Of a stretch of DNA of 64,000 nucleotides, positions 48,175 to 57,768 are shown piece by piece. Positions within the stretch are counted from its first letter, which is position 1. The number at the start of each line of letters is the position of its first letter. The position numbers and the translations under genes were made by a program. The notes under the pieces are model-generated. The model searched no databases, was not told the DNA's origin, and saw only the letters and a program-made list of their open reading frames with translations. The stretch comes from Chitinophagaceae bacterium (lineage in GTDB: Bacteria; Bacteroidota; Bacteroidia; Chitinophagales; REEL01): positions 1-64,000 of the forward strand of contig REEL01000111.1 in NCBI GenBank assembly GCA_007695095.1, written 5' to 3'.

Positions 48175-49416
48175 ATGAAAAATTTGATAAAGATGAAAAG
48201 CAACTTACGCTTATATTTACTACTTGCAAGCCTTGGCGTATTCTTGCAGAGTTGTGATTTTTTGTTTGGTTCAAGAGAAGATGAAACAGTAGATGAAGTC
48301 TTTGAGCAAGGCAGGATAGACCCGAATCTCATTCCTGAAAATGTTGGTTATGTACCTATATTTCCTTATTGGGAAGGATTTGATCAACCCAGAGATGTTT
48401 ATGTCGGATACGATGAAATGGTTTATGTTATAGACAACCGGGGAGTTAATATTCTGGATAGAAAAGGAGAATTGCACAGAACTATAAATATCCCTAATGC
48501 AGGGAAGGTGGTTCAAAGTCGTCAAATGCATACTTATGTAACCGGAAGAGCAGATGTTGAAGTGGGTGGTCAAATGTTTAATTTAGCAGCAGTTTACAGA
48601 ATTTTGGGTGCTTCTACTTCCGGAACTCCGGAAATTATTGATACATTGATACATCCTTTTGCTGATGCTTCAAGAAACAACACTTCCTTCAGACCTAACG
48701 ACGATCCTCAGGTTGAGTTTACCGGAGTTACTACATTGGCGGACAATACCTTATATGTCTCCCGCAAAGGGCCGAGAAATGATTTGACAGCTATATCCAG
48801 ACCGGATAATACTATTTTGATTTTTAATAATGCCGGTGAAAATACCGGGCATACCTCAGGCTTAAATCCCGTAACATCAAACCTCAGGAGTGTACTTGAT
48901 GTGGGCGGTATTGCTTCGTTTGCAGCACCCCCGCAAAGTTTAGGTGGATTTTCTACCAGTGGGGACTTTTTGTTGGTACAGCAATCTCCGCAAGCAGAAT
49001 ATAAGGTTTTATGGATAAAGAGAGTCATTGACCCTGAAACAGGTATACGTTTTGAAGAAAATGCAAATTTAGTTCAGTTTGATTTTACTCGTGCTGACCG
49101 TTTTTTATATGAGCCTAATCGCTTTAAGAAGCCTTCAGATGTTTATGTAGCTACTGATGCTCAGGGCTATATTTTTGTAGTAGATGCCCAAAAAGATTCT
49201 TTATATCAGTTTACAAGATCCGGTGCTGAAGGTGTGAATCCACCCCCAAACTCTCCGGATACTAAGAATATAATTGTTTCTTTCGGAGGCTCCGGAAATG
49301 GCCCTTTTCAATTTAACGAACCGTCCGGGGTATGTTACCACAGAAGAGTTGTATATGTTGCAGATAAAGGAAATAACCGTATCGCACGCTTTAAGTTAAG
49401 TACCGACTTGGAATAA
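48175..49416 (+). CDS. NHL-repeat lipoprotein
   Basis: A 413-residue protein with a lipoprotein signal, LASLGVFLQSCDFL, and a propeller built from NHL-type repeats (FDQPRDVYVGYDEMVYVID, RFKKPSDVYVATDAQGYIFV, FNEPSGVCYHRRVVYVADKG). It has no catalytic motif and may bind proteins or sugars on the envelope. It is 12 bases downstream of the PorV/PorQ-family gene and probably forms a complex or export pair with it. Confidence 0.8.
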   Translation: MKNLIKMKSNLRLYLLLASLGVFLQSCDFLFGSREDETVDEVFEQGRIDPNLIPENVGYVPIFPYWEGFDQPRDVYVGYDEMVYVIDNRGVNILDRKGELHRTINIPNAGKVVQSRQMHTYVTGRADVEVGGQMFNLAAVYRILGASTSGTPEIIDTLIHPFADASRNNTSFRPNDDPQVEFTGVTTLADNTLYVSRKGPRNDLTAISRPDNTILIFNNAGENTGHTSGLNPVTSNLRSVLDVGGIASFAAPPQSLGGFSTSGDFLLVQQSPQAEYKVLWIKRVIDPETGIRFEENANLVQFDFTRADRFLYEPNRFKKPSDVYVATDAQGYIFVVDAQKDSLYQFTRSGAEGVNPPPNSPDTKNIIVSFGGSGNGPFQFNEPSGVCYHRRVVYVADKGNNRIARFKLSTDLE

Positions 49417-49549
49417 AATTACGTTACTTTTCGAAACGGATTTATATAGAAAAAAGACTTTTTAATTATCAACTTTAAAAAGTTTATATACTTTTATTAA
49501 AAAAAGTATCATTTTACCCGCTAACAATAAAAAGAAGATTAGACCCGGT

Positions 49550-51043
49550 GTGTTTTGGCCACCTTTCCTGCTATTATTGTTTGCTGTGCTTAGTTCTTTC
49601 TTTTATCCGGAAGCTTTTTTGAAACAAATTACCGGTATTAATGATTGGATACTCAATCAATTTTCATTAGTATTTTCCTTAGTGGCATTTCTAATGTTTT
49701 TAGTCTGCCTGATTGTTTCATTTACACCTTTAGGTAATATAAGAATAGGCGGTGAAGATGCCAAACCTATTTTAAGTAGATGGAAATGGTTTTCCATAAT
49801 TTTATGTACGACAGTCGCGATAGGTATTTTATTTTGGGGAACGGCAGAACCACTATTTCACATAACAGAACCTCCGGAATCTCTGGGTATTTTATCTTTT
49901 AGCAAAGAAGCTGAAAAATTTTCAATGAGCATTCTCTTTTTACACTGGAGCTTTACTCCTTATGCTATTTATTGTGTACCGGCTCTTATGTTTGCTCTTT
50001 GCTTTTATAATGCCGGTAAAGAGTTTAGTCTCGTATCTCCAATGTATCCAATCATAAAGGGTAAAGCCACAATCCATATTCGCCCATGGGTAGATAGCAT
50101 ATGTCTTTTTGCATTGGTAGCCGGCATGGCAGCTTCGCTTGGGGCAGGTATTTTAAGTTTAAGCGGTGGTATCAGGTATTTATTCCCATTAGGAGATACT
50201 TTTTGGCTAACCGGACTGATAACTTTTTTTGTTATACTGACATTTACAGTATCAGCTGCAACCGGTTTGTTGAGGGGTATTCGTTTTTTCTCGGATATTA
50301 ACCTAAAAGTTTTCTTAGGTCTTTTGATCTTTTTACTTTTTGCAGGCTCTGCTCCTGCCATATTCAAAGCCTTTATTCAGGGTACTACCGGCTATTTAAG
50401 CTATTTTTTACCCATTAGCCTTAATATTGGCCCTTTAGGTAATGACCCCTGGATAAAACTATGGTCTGTTTTTTACTGGGCCAATTGGATGGCATGGGCT
50501 CCGGTTACCGCATTGTTTCTTGGTAGAATTGCCTATGGCAGAACGGTAAAGGAGTTTTTACTATTTAACTGGGTGCTACCTTCTTGTTTTGGGATTTTTT
50601 GGATGTCTGTTTTTGGTGGGATGACTATTCAACTCGCTTCTGAAAATAATCTACTGTTCGGAGGTTTGCTTGAAAATCTGGGGCCGGAGTCGGTGATTTA
50701 CACTGTTTTAGAATTATTGCCTCTTGCTGTACTCAGTATTCCGGTTTTTATCATTGCAGTATTCGTTTCTTATGTAACTGCTGCGGACTCTAACACAGAA
50801 GCTATGGCAGCATTAAGTAGCCGGGGAATTGAGCCGGACTCACCGGAAGCCTCTGTTAAAGTTAAAGTAATTTGGGGAATCACTATAGGTTTGGTGGCCT
50901 GGATAATGATTAGTGCAGCAGATATTCAGGGCATAAGGATGTTATCTAACTTAGGGGGATTGCCGGCTATGTTTTTACTTTTTATCATTTCATTGGCATT
51001 GATTAGAGTTGCAATTAATCCCAACAAGTTTTTTAAGAAATAA
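49550..51043 (+). CDS. BCCT family transporter
   Basis: A 497-residue membrane protein with about twelve helices and the family signature LWSVFYWANWMAWAPVTALF around residue 305, as in betaine/carnitine/choline transporters. The annotated start is GTG at 49550. The same frame remains open upstream to a stop at 49463, and the codons just before it encode KKKIRPG, continuing into VFWPPF, which resembles the usual BCCT N terminus. Only ATT or ATC codons are available further up, so the true start is uncertain. The likely substrate is a quaternary amine, by family. Confidence 0.88.
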   Translation: MFWPPFLLLLFAVLSSFFYPEAFLKQITGINDWILNQFSLVFSLVAFLMFLVCLIVSFTPLGNIRIGGEDAKPILSRWKWFSIILCTTVAIGILFWGTAEPLFHITEPPESLGILSFSKEAEKFSMSILFLHWSFTPYAIYCVPALMFALCFYNAGKEFSLVSPMYPIIKGKATIHIRPWVDSICLFALVAGMAASLGAGILSLSGGIRYLFPLGDTFWLTGLITFFVILTFTVSAATGLLRGIRFFSDINLKVFLGLLIFLLFAGSAPAIFKAFIQGTTGYLSYFLPISLNIGPLGNDPWIKLWSVFYWANWMAWAPVTALFLGRIAYGRTVKEFLLFNWVLPSCFGIFWMSVFGGMTIQLASENNLLFGGLLENLGPESVIYTVLELLPLAVLSIPVFIIAVFVSYVTAADSNTEAMAALSSRGIEPDSPEASVKVKVIWGITIGLVAWIMISAADIQGIRMLSNLGGLPAMFLLFIISLALIRVAINPNKFFKK

Positions 51044-51044
51044 A

Positions 51045-51641
51045 TTAAAGATGTTTTTCAGCATCCCAGTTTTTAGACTTAAAGTATTTATTCGCAGAGT
51101 TTATTGCCGGTTCTTCAAGAGTTGTTGCCATTGAATCGTTCCATCTGTTCAAAAATCCAAAAAGACTTATCACACCTAATATTTCAACAATTTCCCCTTC
51201 ATCCCAATGTTTTCTAAGATTTTCAGAGATTTCCTGATCAACATGATTTGGTAAGCCTGAAGCAGCAATGGCAAAGTCTAAAGCGGCTATTTCAGAACTT
51301 TCAAAAGCAGGGTGTGTTTTGTATTCCCAAATGTTTTTTAATTTAACTTCCTGAACGCCATATCTTTCAGCGGCTCTTATGGTGTGCGCCTGGCAATATG
51401 CACAGCCGGCAGTAAAACTACAGATGTAACCGATTAATCTTTTTAATCCGCTGTTTACCCTTCCTTTGTTTTCCATCACGGACTTATTAAGTTGCACAAA
51501 TGCTTTTGCTATTTGAGGTCGGTGCGACATTGTTAGTACACTGTTTGGGCAGAACCCGAGAGTTTCATTGAAAAAAAGAATTAATTCTTCCAGTTCCGGA
51601 TTGTTTAAATTTTCAATAGGCTTAACTAATGGTTTGTTCAT
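51045..51641 (-). CDS. carboxymuconolactone decarboxylase/AhpD-like protein
   Basis: A 198-residue protein with the AhpD-like redox motif TAGCAYCQAHTIRAAERYGV (CxxC then His), typical of alkylhydroperoxidase-type CMD proteins that use the cysteine pair for peroxide reduction. The ATG at 51641 gives MNKPLVKPIENLNN; a longer start at 51659 would overlap the upstream DUF547 gene by eight bases. It lies directly downstream of that gene. The peroxide substrate is not known. Confidence 0.88.
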   Translation of the reverse strand: MNKPLVKPIENLNNPELEELILFFNETLGFCPNSVLTMSHRPQIAKAFVQLNKSVMENKGRVNSGLKRLIGYICSFTAGCAYCQAHTIRAAERYGVQEVKLKNIWEYKTHPAFESSEIAALDFAIAASGLPNHVDQEISENLRKHWDEGEIVEILGVISLFGFLNRWNDSMATTLEEPAINSANKYFKSKNWDAEKHL

Positions 51642-51651
51642 TTTTATTTTT

Positions 51652-52422
51652 TTAATCATTAAAGTTTTGAAGCTGAGTATCCCAATTATAATCGTTGTAT
51701 TTTAACTTATATTTACTGAAGTCAATATTAAATTGTTTGCTTAAAATCCTATTAATTCCTGACCTTCCTCCAAAGTCGGCTCTAAACCATAAAAAAAGCT
51801 TACTAACGTAAACGACTTTTTCCTCTTCATGAATTTTTGTATCTGTCTCTAAAAAAGATTCAGTAGCCAGTCTTAATTGCGCATCAATATCTTCGTAGTT
51901 GTAAAAGGCTATGGGCGGGCAACTCGTAGCTCCGCAGTTTAGAGCAAAATGTAGCCTGTAATCGGTCTTTTCCACAGCAAGATGTCTGATTTTTTTACCC
52001 GGAAAAGGATCCGGAAGATACCCTAAACCATATTTCCACCTGTATTTTCGAAGAATACCATGCTCTATTTCATCAAGACTAAAAAAATGATTCGCAATGG
52101 GGATTACTTTTTTAGTAAATATGGCAGGCTTTTCTAAATTTTTCTGAATGGCCAATATCTGAAAGTATGCATTGTAAATATTAATCCAAAAAGTGAGTTT
52201 AGCTTTGTCGGATGGAAGACCGATTCTCAGGCTTTCAAATGAAATGTCATTAAGCCTTTTTTCTATAGTTGAAGTAGGTTCTTCCATTTTGACCTGAAGT
52301 AACAGCTTTTCTGAAAGTTCAATTAGTTCATTATTTACAGAATCATCCACCGGTTTCTCCTTTTGAATATAATTTAGATGTATTCCCAAAAGCAATACTA
52401 TAATAAAAGTCAGTAACTTCAC
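51652..52422 (-). CDS. DUF547 domain protein
   Basis: A 256-residue secreted protein with an N-terminal signal (MKLLTFIIVLLLGIHLNYIQ) and a DUF547 domain. The family segments DKAKLTFWINIYNAYF (about 77-92), LDEIEHGILR and LHFALNCGATSCPPIAFYNY are present; the last includes two conserved cysteines. DUF547 proteins are thiol-protease-like in fold but not assigned a reaction. The gene is followed by the CMD gene on the same strand. Confidence 0.85.
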   Translation of the reverse strand: MKLLTFIIVLLLGIHLNYIQKEKPVDDSVNNELIELSEKLLLQVKMEEPTSTIEKRLNDISFESLRIGLPSDKAKLTFWINIYNAYFQILAIQKNLEKPAIFTKKVIPIANHFFSLDEIEHGILRKYRWKYGLGYLPDPFPGKKIRHLAVEKTDYRLHFALNCGATSCPPIAFYNYEDIDAQLRLATESFLETDTKIHEEEKVVYVSKLFLWFRADFGGRSGINRILSKQFNIDFSKYKLKYNDYNWDTQLQNFND

Positions 52423-52509
52423 CTTGTAATAATATGTATTTGAAAAGTTTATGCTAAGCTATGACAATTTAGTTTAACAATTGCATAACAAAAAAAGCCT
52501 ATAAGTGTT

Positions 52510-52887
52510 ATGAATGCAGTTGAAAATTTTATAATTGATTATGAGGGTCAACAAAAAGATATTCTTTTCTATCTACATGATTTGCTTATAAAAATTCCCG
52601 GGATAGAGCCCAAAGTACGCTATGGGATACCTTTTTATTATCGGAAAAGTTGGATTTGTTATTTAAATCCGGATAAAAAAGGAAATGTAGAATTTGCATT
52701 TCTCAGAGGAAATGAGTTAGAAAATAAAAGTGGTTTGCTTCAATCCAAAGGTCGCAAACAAGTTATGGGAATTACTTATTCAAAAGTTGAGGAGATTAAG
52801 TATGAAGCGGTCATTGAAATTATAGAGGAAGCTCTGAAATTGGATGAAAATGTGCCTTATGCCTCAAAAAGAAAACCAAAAGAATAG
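52510..52887 (+). CDS. DUF1801 (YdhG/YjbR-like) protein
   Basis: A 125-residue cytoplasmic protein. It shows the DUF1801 pattern: KVRYGIPFYYRKSWICYLNP (about residues 35-54), then VEFAFLRGNELENKSGLLQS and a final helix with IIEEALKLDEN. These small domains resemble the YdhG fold and have no assigned biochemical function. It is divergent from DUF547 and isolated. Confidence 0.82.
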   Translation: MNAVENFIIDYEGQQKDILFYLHDLLIKIPGIEPKVRYGIPFYYRKSWICYLNPDKKGNVEFAFLRGNELENKSGLLQSKGRKQVMGITYSKVEEIKYEAVIEIIEEALKLDENVPYASKRKPKE

Positions 52888-52980
52888 GGAAAGTAAAAAG
52901 AGATTGCCTTTTAACAGACAACCTCTTTAAACTGCTTGGTAGTGTATATAAATCTTTAGACTATATATAAAGAGGAGTGA

Positions 52981-54468
52981 TTAAAGTCTGAAGCCGACTG
53001 TCATAACAATCTGGTTTCTGTTTACCTCATTTAATGAGCCCACGCCACTGTCATCAGGCATGGTATAAAAACCTAAAAAGTCATTAGACATTCTTCTGGC
53101 AAAACCCAGATCTAAATAGAAGCTTTCTTCTCTAAATCCGATTCCTCCGGTAATAAATTGTTGTATTTGATCTCCTCCTGCTGTTTCTACATCATCTTTA
53201 AAAGGAGAACCATAGTATGCATAACCGGCTCTAAGACGGATGTTATCAATTACTCCTTCTGCACCAACTCTTAAGTTAGAAGCGGGACCATATAAATTTC
53301 TGATATTATTATTTTGCTGACTGGCTGTTAATTGGTTTCCGGAACCGAAGCTGTAAAATGATTCGCTGTAATCAACAAATTCATAATCTACAGAAAGAAA
53401 TCCATATTTACTGATTATGAAAGCAGCACTTCCAATAACTCTCCATGGAGTTGTCAGATTGTATGAAAAATTACCGTCCGGGGATTCGCGGGTAATAGTT
53501 TCCGAGTCTAATCGGTTTGTCATATTGCTGCTGTATTCATCTTCCAGTCTGAAATATGTCGGAGAATGAACGGCAGCACCTAATCTTAGCCAGTTAGCTA
53601 CTCTGTAAGCCATTCCACCCTTGAAGTTAATTCCCCATCCTTGTGTTTGTAGTTCTCTGTTTACATCCAAAGATCTAAAGCCGGGAATAGAATCCAGTAC
53701 ATCTCTTTCGGTAAAACTTAACTCATTTGTATAATTAACTCTTGGAAATCCAATTGTTGCTCCCATATATAGCCTGTCATCATAGTTTCCTGCAAAAGAC
53801 AAAGTAAATTCATTAATGCCGCCTCTTTCATCTATAGTTGCATTTTGCTCAACCATTCCATTGGGAATTCTTGAAACATAATTTGTCGAATCACCACTTA
53901 CCGGATCAACTAAAAAAGTTTCATAAGCTAATGATGGCTCAAAACCAACACTTCCAGGGTTTATGCCTGAAGGATGAGTTCCTCTGAGTTCATTGGCATA
54001 AAAATTAGATATTGAACTTTCAGCATTAAAACCACTGTAAAATTGTCTGCTTTGGAAATTATTGAGACGGTTAAATCCGAATGCAAATGAGTAAGCCCGC
54101 CATTTATCGTGCATATTATTTCCGCGACTGTCAACTAAAAGGTTTGTATGTACAAAACCGAAATTCGAAAAGTTTAAATTATAATGAATTTCTTCAGCCT
54201 GATTTCCCAAAAAATCACTACGATGATTTGTGACATTGAATCCGGGTGTAATCATAATTTCATTTCCTCTATAAAGTCCGAGACCTGCGGGATTAAATGA
54301 TGCTGAGGAAAAATCAGCTCCGAGGGCTCCGAAAGCTCCACCTACGGCTATACTTCTTGCAGTTCCGCCGAAGTTTGTTTGTGAATATCTTAGTGCGTCA
54401 ATTTCGTTTTGAGCTAACAAAGGGCAAGACAGTAGTAACCCCATAAATATGGACCAATATTTTCTCAT
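52981..54468 (-). CDS. OmpP1/FadL-type outer-membrane protein
   Basis: A 495-residue barrel protein: signal peptide ending LLAQN, then LRYSQTNFGGTARSIAVGGA and FGALGADFSSASFNPAGLGL, the FadL/OmpP1 N-terminal pattern (also seen in PorV-like proteins). Barrel-type alternation follows, and the C terminus, IVMTVGFRL, is a typical last strand. FadL members take up hydrophobic compounds. It follows the repeat-rich gene with a 53-base gap, so the two may share a transcript. Confidence 0.82.
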   Translation of the reverse strand: MRKYWSIFMGLLLSCPLLAQNEIDALRYSQTNFGGTARSIAVGGAFGALGADFSSASFNPAGLGLYRGNEIMITPGFNVTNHRSDFLGNQAEEIHYNLNFSNFGFVHTNLLVDSRGNNMHDKWRAYSFAFGFNRLNNFQSRQFYSGFNAESSISNFYANELRGTHPSGINPGSVGFEPSLAYETFLVDPVSGDSTNYVSRIPNGMVEQNATIDERGGINEFTLSFAGNYDDRLYMGATIGFPRVNYTNELSFTERDVLDSIPGFRSLDVNRELQTQGWGINFKGGMAYRVANWLRLGAAVHSPTYFRLEDEYSSNMTNRLDSETITRESPDGNFSYNLTTPWRVIGSAAFIISKYGFLSVDYEFVDYSESFYSFGSGNQLTASQQNNNIRNLYGPASNLRVGAEGVIDNIRLRAGYAYYGSPFKDDVETAGGDQIQQFITGGIGFREESFYLDLGFARRMSNDFLGFYTMPDDSGVGSLNEVNRNQIVMTVGFRL

Positions 54469-54521
54469 GTTTTATAGTTTCTAAAGTTTAAGAAATAGTG
54501 TTTTTCAATTGAAAAATAAAA

Positions 54522-56159
54522 TTATCTGGGACCTCCTGATCTTCCACCCCTTGAAGGTGCACTTCCACCACTCCTACTTGGACTACTTGAAGGGCTTGCA
54601 CTTCTGTTGGGAGAACTGCTTCTTGAAGGACTAGCATTTCGCTGCGGAGTACTTCTTGAAGGACTGGCACTTCTTTGAGGCTGAGTTCTCGAAGGACTAG
54701 CGTTTCTCTGTGGTGCAGACCTTGAAGGACTGGCATCTTGTCTTGAGGGACTCGGTGAAGGAGTCGCTCTGTTTTGAGGTCTCGATTGCTGCTGAGGCCT
54801 GGATTGCTGTTGCTGTGGTCTTGACTGCTGTTGCGGTCTTGACTCTTGTTGCGGTCTTGACTGTGGCTGCTGAGGCCTTGACTGCTGCTGTTGTTGCGGT
54901 CTTGATTGCGGCTGCGGTCTTGATTGTGGCTGTCTGTTTTGCATTTCAGGAGCAGACCTTCTTGGTGTAGTATATTCACGGCTTTCTCTGGTTTGCCCCC
55001 TATCTGGTCTCGAATAGTTATATTGTGGCCTTTGCTGTGCACTCCTTGAAGGCTGCTGTCCGGCCTGACCTCTTTCTGTATAAGAATCCGTAGTTCTGCC
55101 AGGCTGATATCTCTGAGGAGTAGTTTGTCTGCCTTCAGTTGCTCTGTCCTGCATTTGCGGATTAGACGCATTTGCATCTCTAACATTGCCTGTGCCCTGT
55201 GGAGCTCTTTCTGCAGGGGTAAATCTGTCTGCTCTTCCGGCTGTTGAAGCACCTCTGTCACTAACCCTTGGGTCAGATTGCATAGTTGAAGATTCTTGAT
55301 CTCTTCCACTTACATTTCTGTCGGAAGGACTGAATCTCTCAACATTATCTCTTGAACTAACTCTGTCAGACTGAGCTGCTCTACCTGCGTCAACTCCGCT
55401 TCTTTCTGAAGAAGATGTTGCTTGACGCTCGCTGGTTCTGGTATCTTCACCACTTAGACGAGCTGCTCTGACTGCCTGGCTTTCTGTTTCATATCTTCCA
55501 CTGGTACCAAATGCTGTATTCGTTTGTCCACTACCTGATCTGGGTCCATAGTAAGAAGAGGAACCTGTAGAACCGGGGTGCCATGTTGAACTGGCAAAAC
55601 TTCCGTCATAAAATCCGTGATTATAGCCTGCCCAGTAGCCATGGTTATAGCCGGACCAGTAACCGTGACGATATGAAGAGCCCCAGCCCCAGCCCCATCC
55701 GGAACCCCAGCCCCAAGATGAATAACTGTACCAACCTCTGGTATACCATGGACGGTGCCATGGAGAATGCCATGAAATATATACTCTCGGCCTCCATATT
55801 GACCATGGATTACAGTAGTAAATACTTGTACCCCAATAAAACGGGTCATAGCCGTAATAATATGGGTCTGTATAGTAACCGCTGTAAAAACTGTGAGTAT
55901 GATGAGTTCGGTGGAATCTTCTTATACGGGTTGTGTAGTAATAATCATGCCCGTAATAATTATTGTAGTAATTATTAGTAATATAAGTATTTCCATACTC
56001 ATCTTCATAAGACTCTGTATAACTATCTGTTGTATAAGATGTATTATAAGAACTTTGCCCGGGTGTATAATATAAGTCATCATACTGCGCATAAGCAGAG
56101 AGCGTTATGCCGAGCATAATGCTTGTTAGTAATAGTGATATTTGAGTAATCGTTTTCAT
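54522..56159 (-). CDS. repetitive secreted Trp/Tyr/His- and Gln/Arg/Ser-rich protein
   Basis: A 545-residue protein from the ATG at 56159 (MKTITQISLLLTSIMLGITL), which begins a clear signal peptide ending AYAQ; the longer frame to 56321 only covers upstream DNA and would overlap proS. Residues about 40-180 are dominated by Tyr, Trp, His and Gly (WGWGSGWGWGWGSS), residues about 190-350 by Ser/Arg/Asp, and the rest by QSRPQQ- and SPSRSxPQRNA-type repeats, ending in GGSAPSRGGRSGGPR. It has no T9SS sorting domain. The function is unknown; the composition suggests a disordered, cationic surface polymer. DNA-level tandem repeats make it length-variable in principle. Confidence 0.75.
   Translation of the reverse strand: MKTITQISLLLTSIMLGITLSAYAQYDDLYYTPGQSSYNTSYTTDSYTESYEDEYGNTYITNNYYNNYYGHDYYYTTRIRRFHRTHHTHSFYSGYYTDPYYYGYDPFYWGTSIYYCNPWSIWRPRVYISWHSPWHRPWYTRGWYSYSSWGWGSGWGWGWGSSYRHGYWSGYNHGYWAGYNHGFYDGSFASSTWHPGSTGSSSYYGPRSGSGQTNTAFGTSGRYETESQAVRAARLSGEDTRTSERQATSSSERSGVDAGRAAQSDRVSSRDNVERFSPSDRNVSGRDQESSTMQSDPRVSDRGASTAGRADRFTPAERAPQGTGNVRDANASNPQMQDRATEGRQTTPQRYQPGRTTDSYTERGQAGQQPSRSAQQRPQYNYSRPDRGQTRESREYTTPRRSAPEMQNRQPQSRPQPQSRPQQQQQSRPQQPQSRPQQESRPQQQSRPQQQQSRPQQQSRPQNRATPSPSPSRQDASPSRSAPQRNASPSRTQPQRSASPSRSTPQRNASPSRSSSPNRSASPSSSPSRSGGSAPSRGGRSGGPR
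54577..54760 (-). repeat. SPSR-type tandem repeat in the repetitive gene
   Basis: Near-identical 30-to-35-base units encode variants of SPSRSxPQRNA; the plus strand shows repeated CTTGAAGGACT blocks. The array belongs to the coding frame on the minus strand. Confidence 0.75.
54777..54945 (-). repeat. QSRPQQ-type tandem repeat in the repetitive gene
   Basis: Units of about 18 to 24 bases, seen on the plus strand as repeats of GGTCTTGACTGCTGTTG, encode QSRPQQ-type peptides on the minus strand. Confidence 0.75.
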
Positions 56160-56218
56160 AACTCTGTATTTTAAATTTAAATTAAAAATTTCTGGGCACT
56201 TATCCAAGTTTAAATTAT

Positions 56219-56226
56219 TAAATTTG
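56219..56226 (+). promoter_or_regulatory. putative proS promoter -7 element
   Basis: TAAATTTG matches TAnnTTTG exactly, 56 bases ahead of the proS ATG. The -33 element is not clear. The same gap must hold the divergent promoter of the repetitive gene. Confidence 0.45.
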
Positions 56227-56281
56227 CCATTCTGATTTAACACTTTTATAGAGGCAAATAGTGTGCCAATAACAAAATAAC

Positions 56282-57757
56282 ATGGGAAAAGAAATAACAA
56301 AAAAGTCTGAAGACTTTGCACAGTGGTATAATGACCTAGTAATAAAAGGGGGTCTGGCAGATTATTCTGCTGTTAGAGGTTGTATGATAATTAAACCATA
56401 CGGATATGCAATTTGGGAAAAAATGAAAGAAGTTTTGGACAAAATGTTCAAGGAAACAGGACACCAAAACGCATATTTTCCTTTATTTATTCCAAAGAGT
56501 TTCCTGAGCAAAGAGGCGGATCATGTGGAAGGTTTTGCAAAAGAGTGTGCAGTTGTTACACATTATCGTTTGAAATCGAATCCGGACGGCCCCGGAGTTG
56601 TAGTTGATGAAACAGCAAAGCTTGAAGAAGAATTAATCGTCAGGCCTACTTCTGAAACTATCATTTGGAATTCATATAAGAAATGGATACAGTCATACAG
56701 AGATTTGCCGTTGTTAATTAACCAATGGGCTAATGTTGTGAGATGGGAAATGCGTACCCGTTTATTTCTGAGAACTACTGAGTTTTTGTGGCAGGAAGGT
56801 CATACAGCGCATGCAAATAAGGAAGAGGCCGTACTTGAGGCTGAAACTATGCTTGAAGTTTACAAAACTTTTGCAGAAAACTGGATGGCAATGCCGGTTT
56901 TAACAGGACTAAAATCAGCGAATGAGCGATTTGCCGGAGCTGTTGAAACATATTGTATTGAAGCTTTGATGCAAGATGGAAAAGCATTACAGGCAGGGAC
57001 CTCTCACTTTTTAGGACAAAATTTTGCAAAGGCATTTGATGTACAATTTTCCAATAAAGAAGGTAAATTGGAGCATGTATGGGCGACTTCATGGGGGGTA
57101 TCTACCCGATTAGTAGGTGCTTTAATAATGGCTCATTCTGATGATGATGGTTTGGTTTTACCACCCAAGCTGGCCCCTATGCAGGTTGTGGTTGTACCTA
57201 TATACAGAAATGATGAACAAAGATTAGCTATTGCCGAAAAAATTGATCCTTTGTTAAAGGAACTGAGAGAAAAAGGCATAAGTGTAAAATTTGATGATGA
57301 TGATAAATATAAACCGGGCTGGAAGTTCAATGAGTACGAAATGAAAGGCGTTCCGGTTAGAATAGCTGTAGGACCAAGAGATTTAGAAAATAATACGGTA
57401 GAGTTAGCCCGCAGAGATACTAAAGAAAAACAAATAGTTTCTTTTGACGATTTATCTGCAAGGATTATCACACTTTTAGACGATATACAAGAAAATATTT
57501 ACAAAAAAGCATTAAATTTCAGAACAGAAAGTACTCGTCAGGTTAATTCTTACGAGGAGTTTAAAGAAGTTATTGAAAATAAAGGAGGTTTTGTAGAGGC
57601 TCATTGGGACGGAACTTCAGAAACGGAAGAGAAAATTAAGAATGAAACAAAAGCTACAATTCGTTGCATACCTATGATAGAAAAGCCTGAAGCGGGCACC
57701 TGTGTATACAGCGGTCAACCTTCTAAACAAAGAGTTGTATTTGCGAAATCATACTAA
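56282..57757 (+). CDS. proS: proline--tRNA ligase, archaeal/eukaryotic type
   Basis: Charges tRNA-Pro with proline. The 491-residue protein is the short form without the inserted editing domain: it has class II motifs around [10 protein letters not shown] and [13 protein letters not shown], an anticodon-binding domain ([19 protein letters not shown]) and the C-terminal zinc-domain-like tail ending RVVFAKSY. This form is the norm in Bacteroidota. A hypothetical gene follows 11 bases later on the same strand. Confidence 0.96.
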   Translation: MGKEITKKSEDFAQWYNDLVIKGGLADYSAVRGCMIIKPYGYAIWEKMKEVLDKMFKETGHQNAYFPLFIPKSFLSKEADHVEGFAKECAVVTHYRLKSNPDGPGVVVDETAKLEEELIVRPTSETIIWNSYKKWIQSYRDLPLLINQWANVVRWEMRTRLFLRTTEFLWQEGHTAHANKEEAVLEAETMLEVYKTFAENWMAMPVLTGLKSANERFAGAVETYCIEALMQDGKALQAGTSHFLGQNFAKAFDVQFSNKEGKLEHVWATSWGVSTRLVGALIMAHSDDDGLVLPPKLAPMQVVVVPIYRNDEQRLAIAEKIDPLLKELREKGISVKFDDDDKYKPGWKFNEYEMKGVPVRIAVGPRDLENNTVELARRDTKEKQIVSFDDLSARIITLLDDIQENIYKKALNFRTESTRQVNSYEEFKEVIENKGGFVEAHWDGTSETEEKIKNETKATIRCIPMIEKPEAGTCVYSGQPSKQRVVFAKSY

Positions 57758-57768
57758 AAGGAAAAAAA

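Noticed and set aside
54710-54970. Plus-strand frame of 86 codons over the QSRP repeats
   Set aside because: It reads the repeats on the opposite strand as Ala/Val-rich sequence; it is a compositional shadow.
54488-55309. Long minus-strand reading frame of 273 codons overlapping the repetitive gene
   Set aside because: It is a by-product of the tandem repeats in the same DNA: repeat units of three-base multiples keep other frames open. No signal or family pattern is present, and the gene with the signal peptide fits better.
55454-55849. 131-codon minus-strand frame inside the repetitive gene
   Set aside because: It lies wholly inside the Trp/Tyr/His-rich part of the accepted gene and has no ribosome site or domain.
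56160-56321. 54-codon extension of the repetitive gene to 56321
   Set aside because: It has no signal-peptide character, overlaps the divergent proS start and would cover both promoters.
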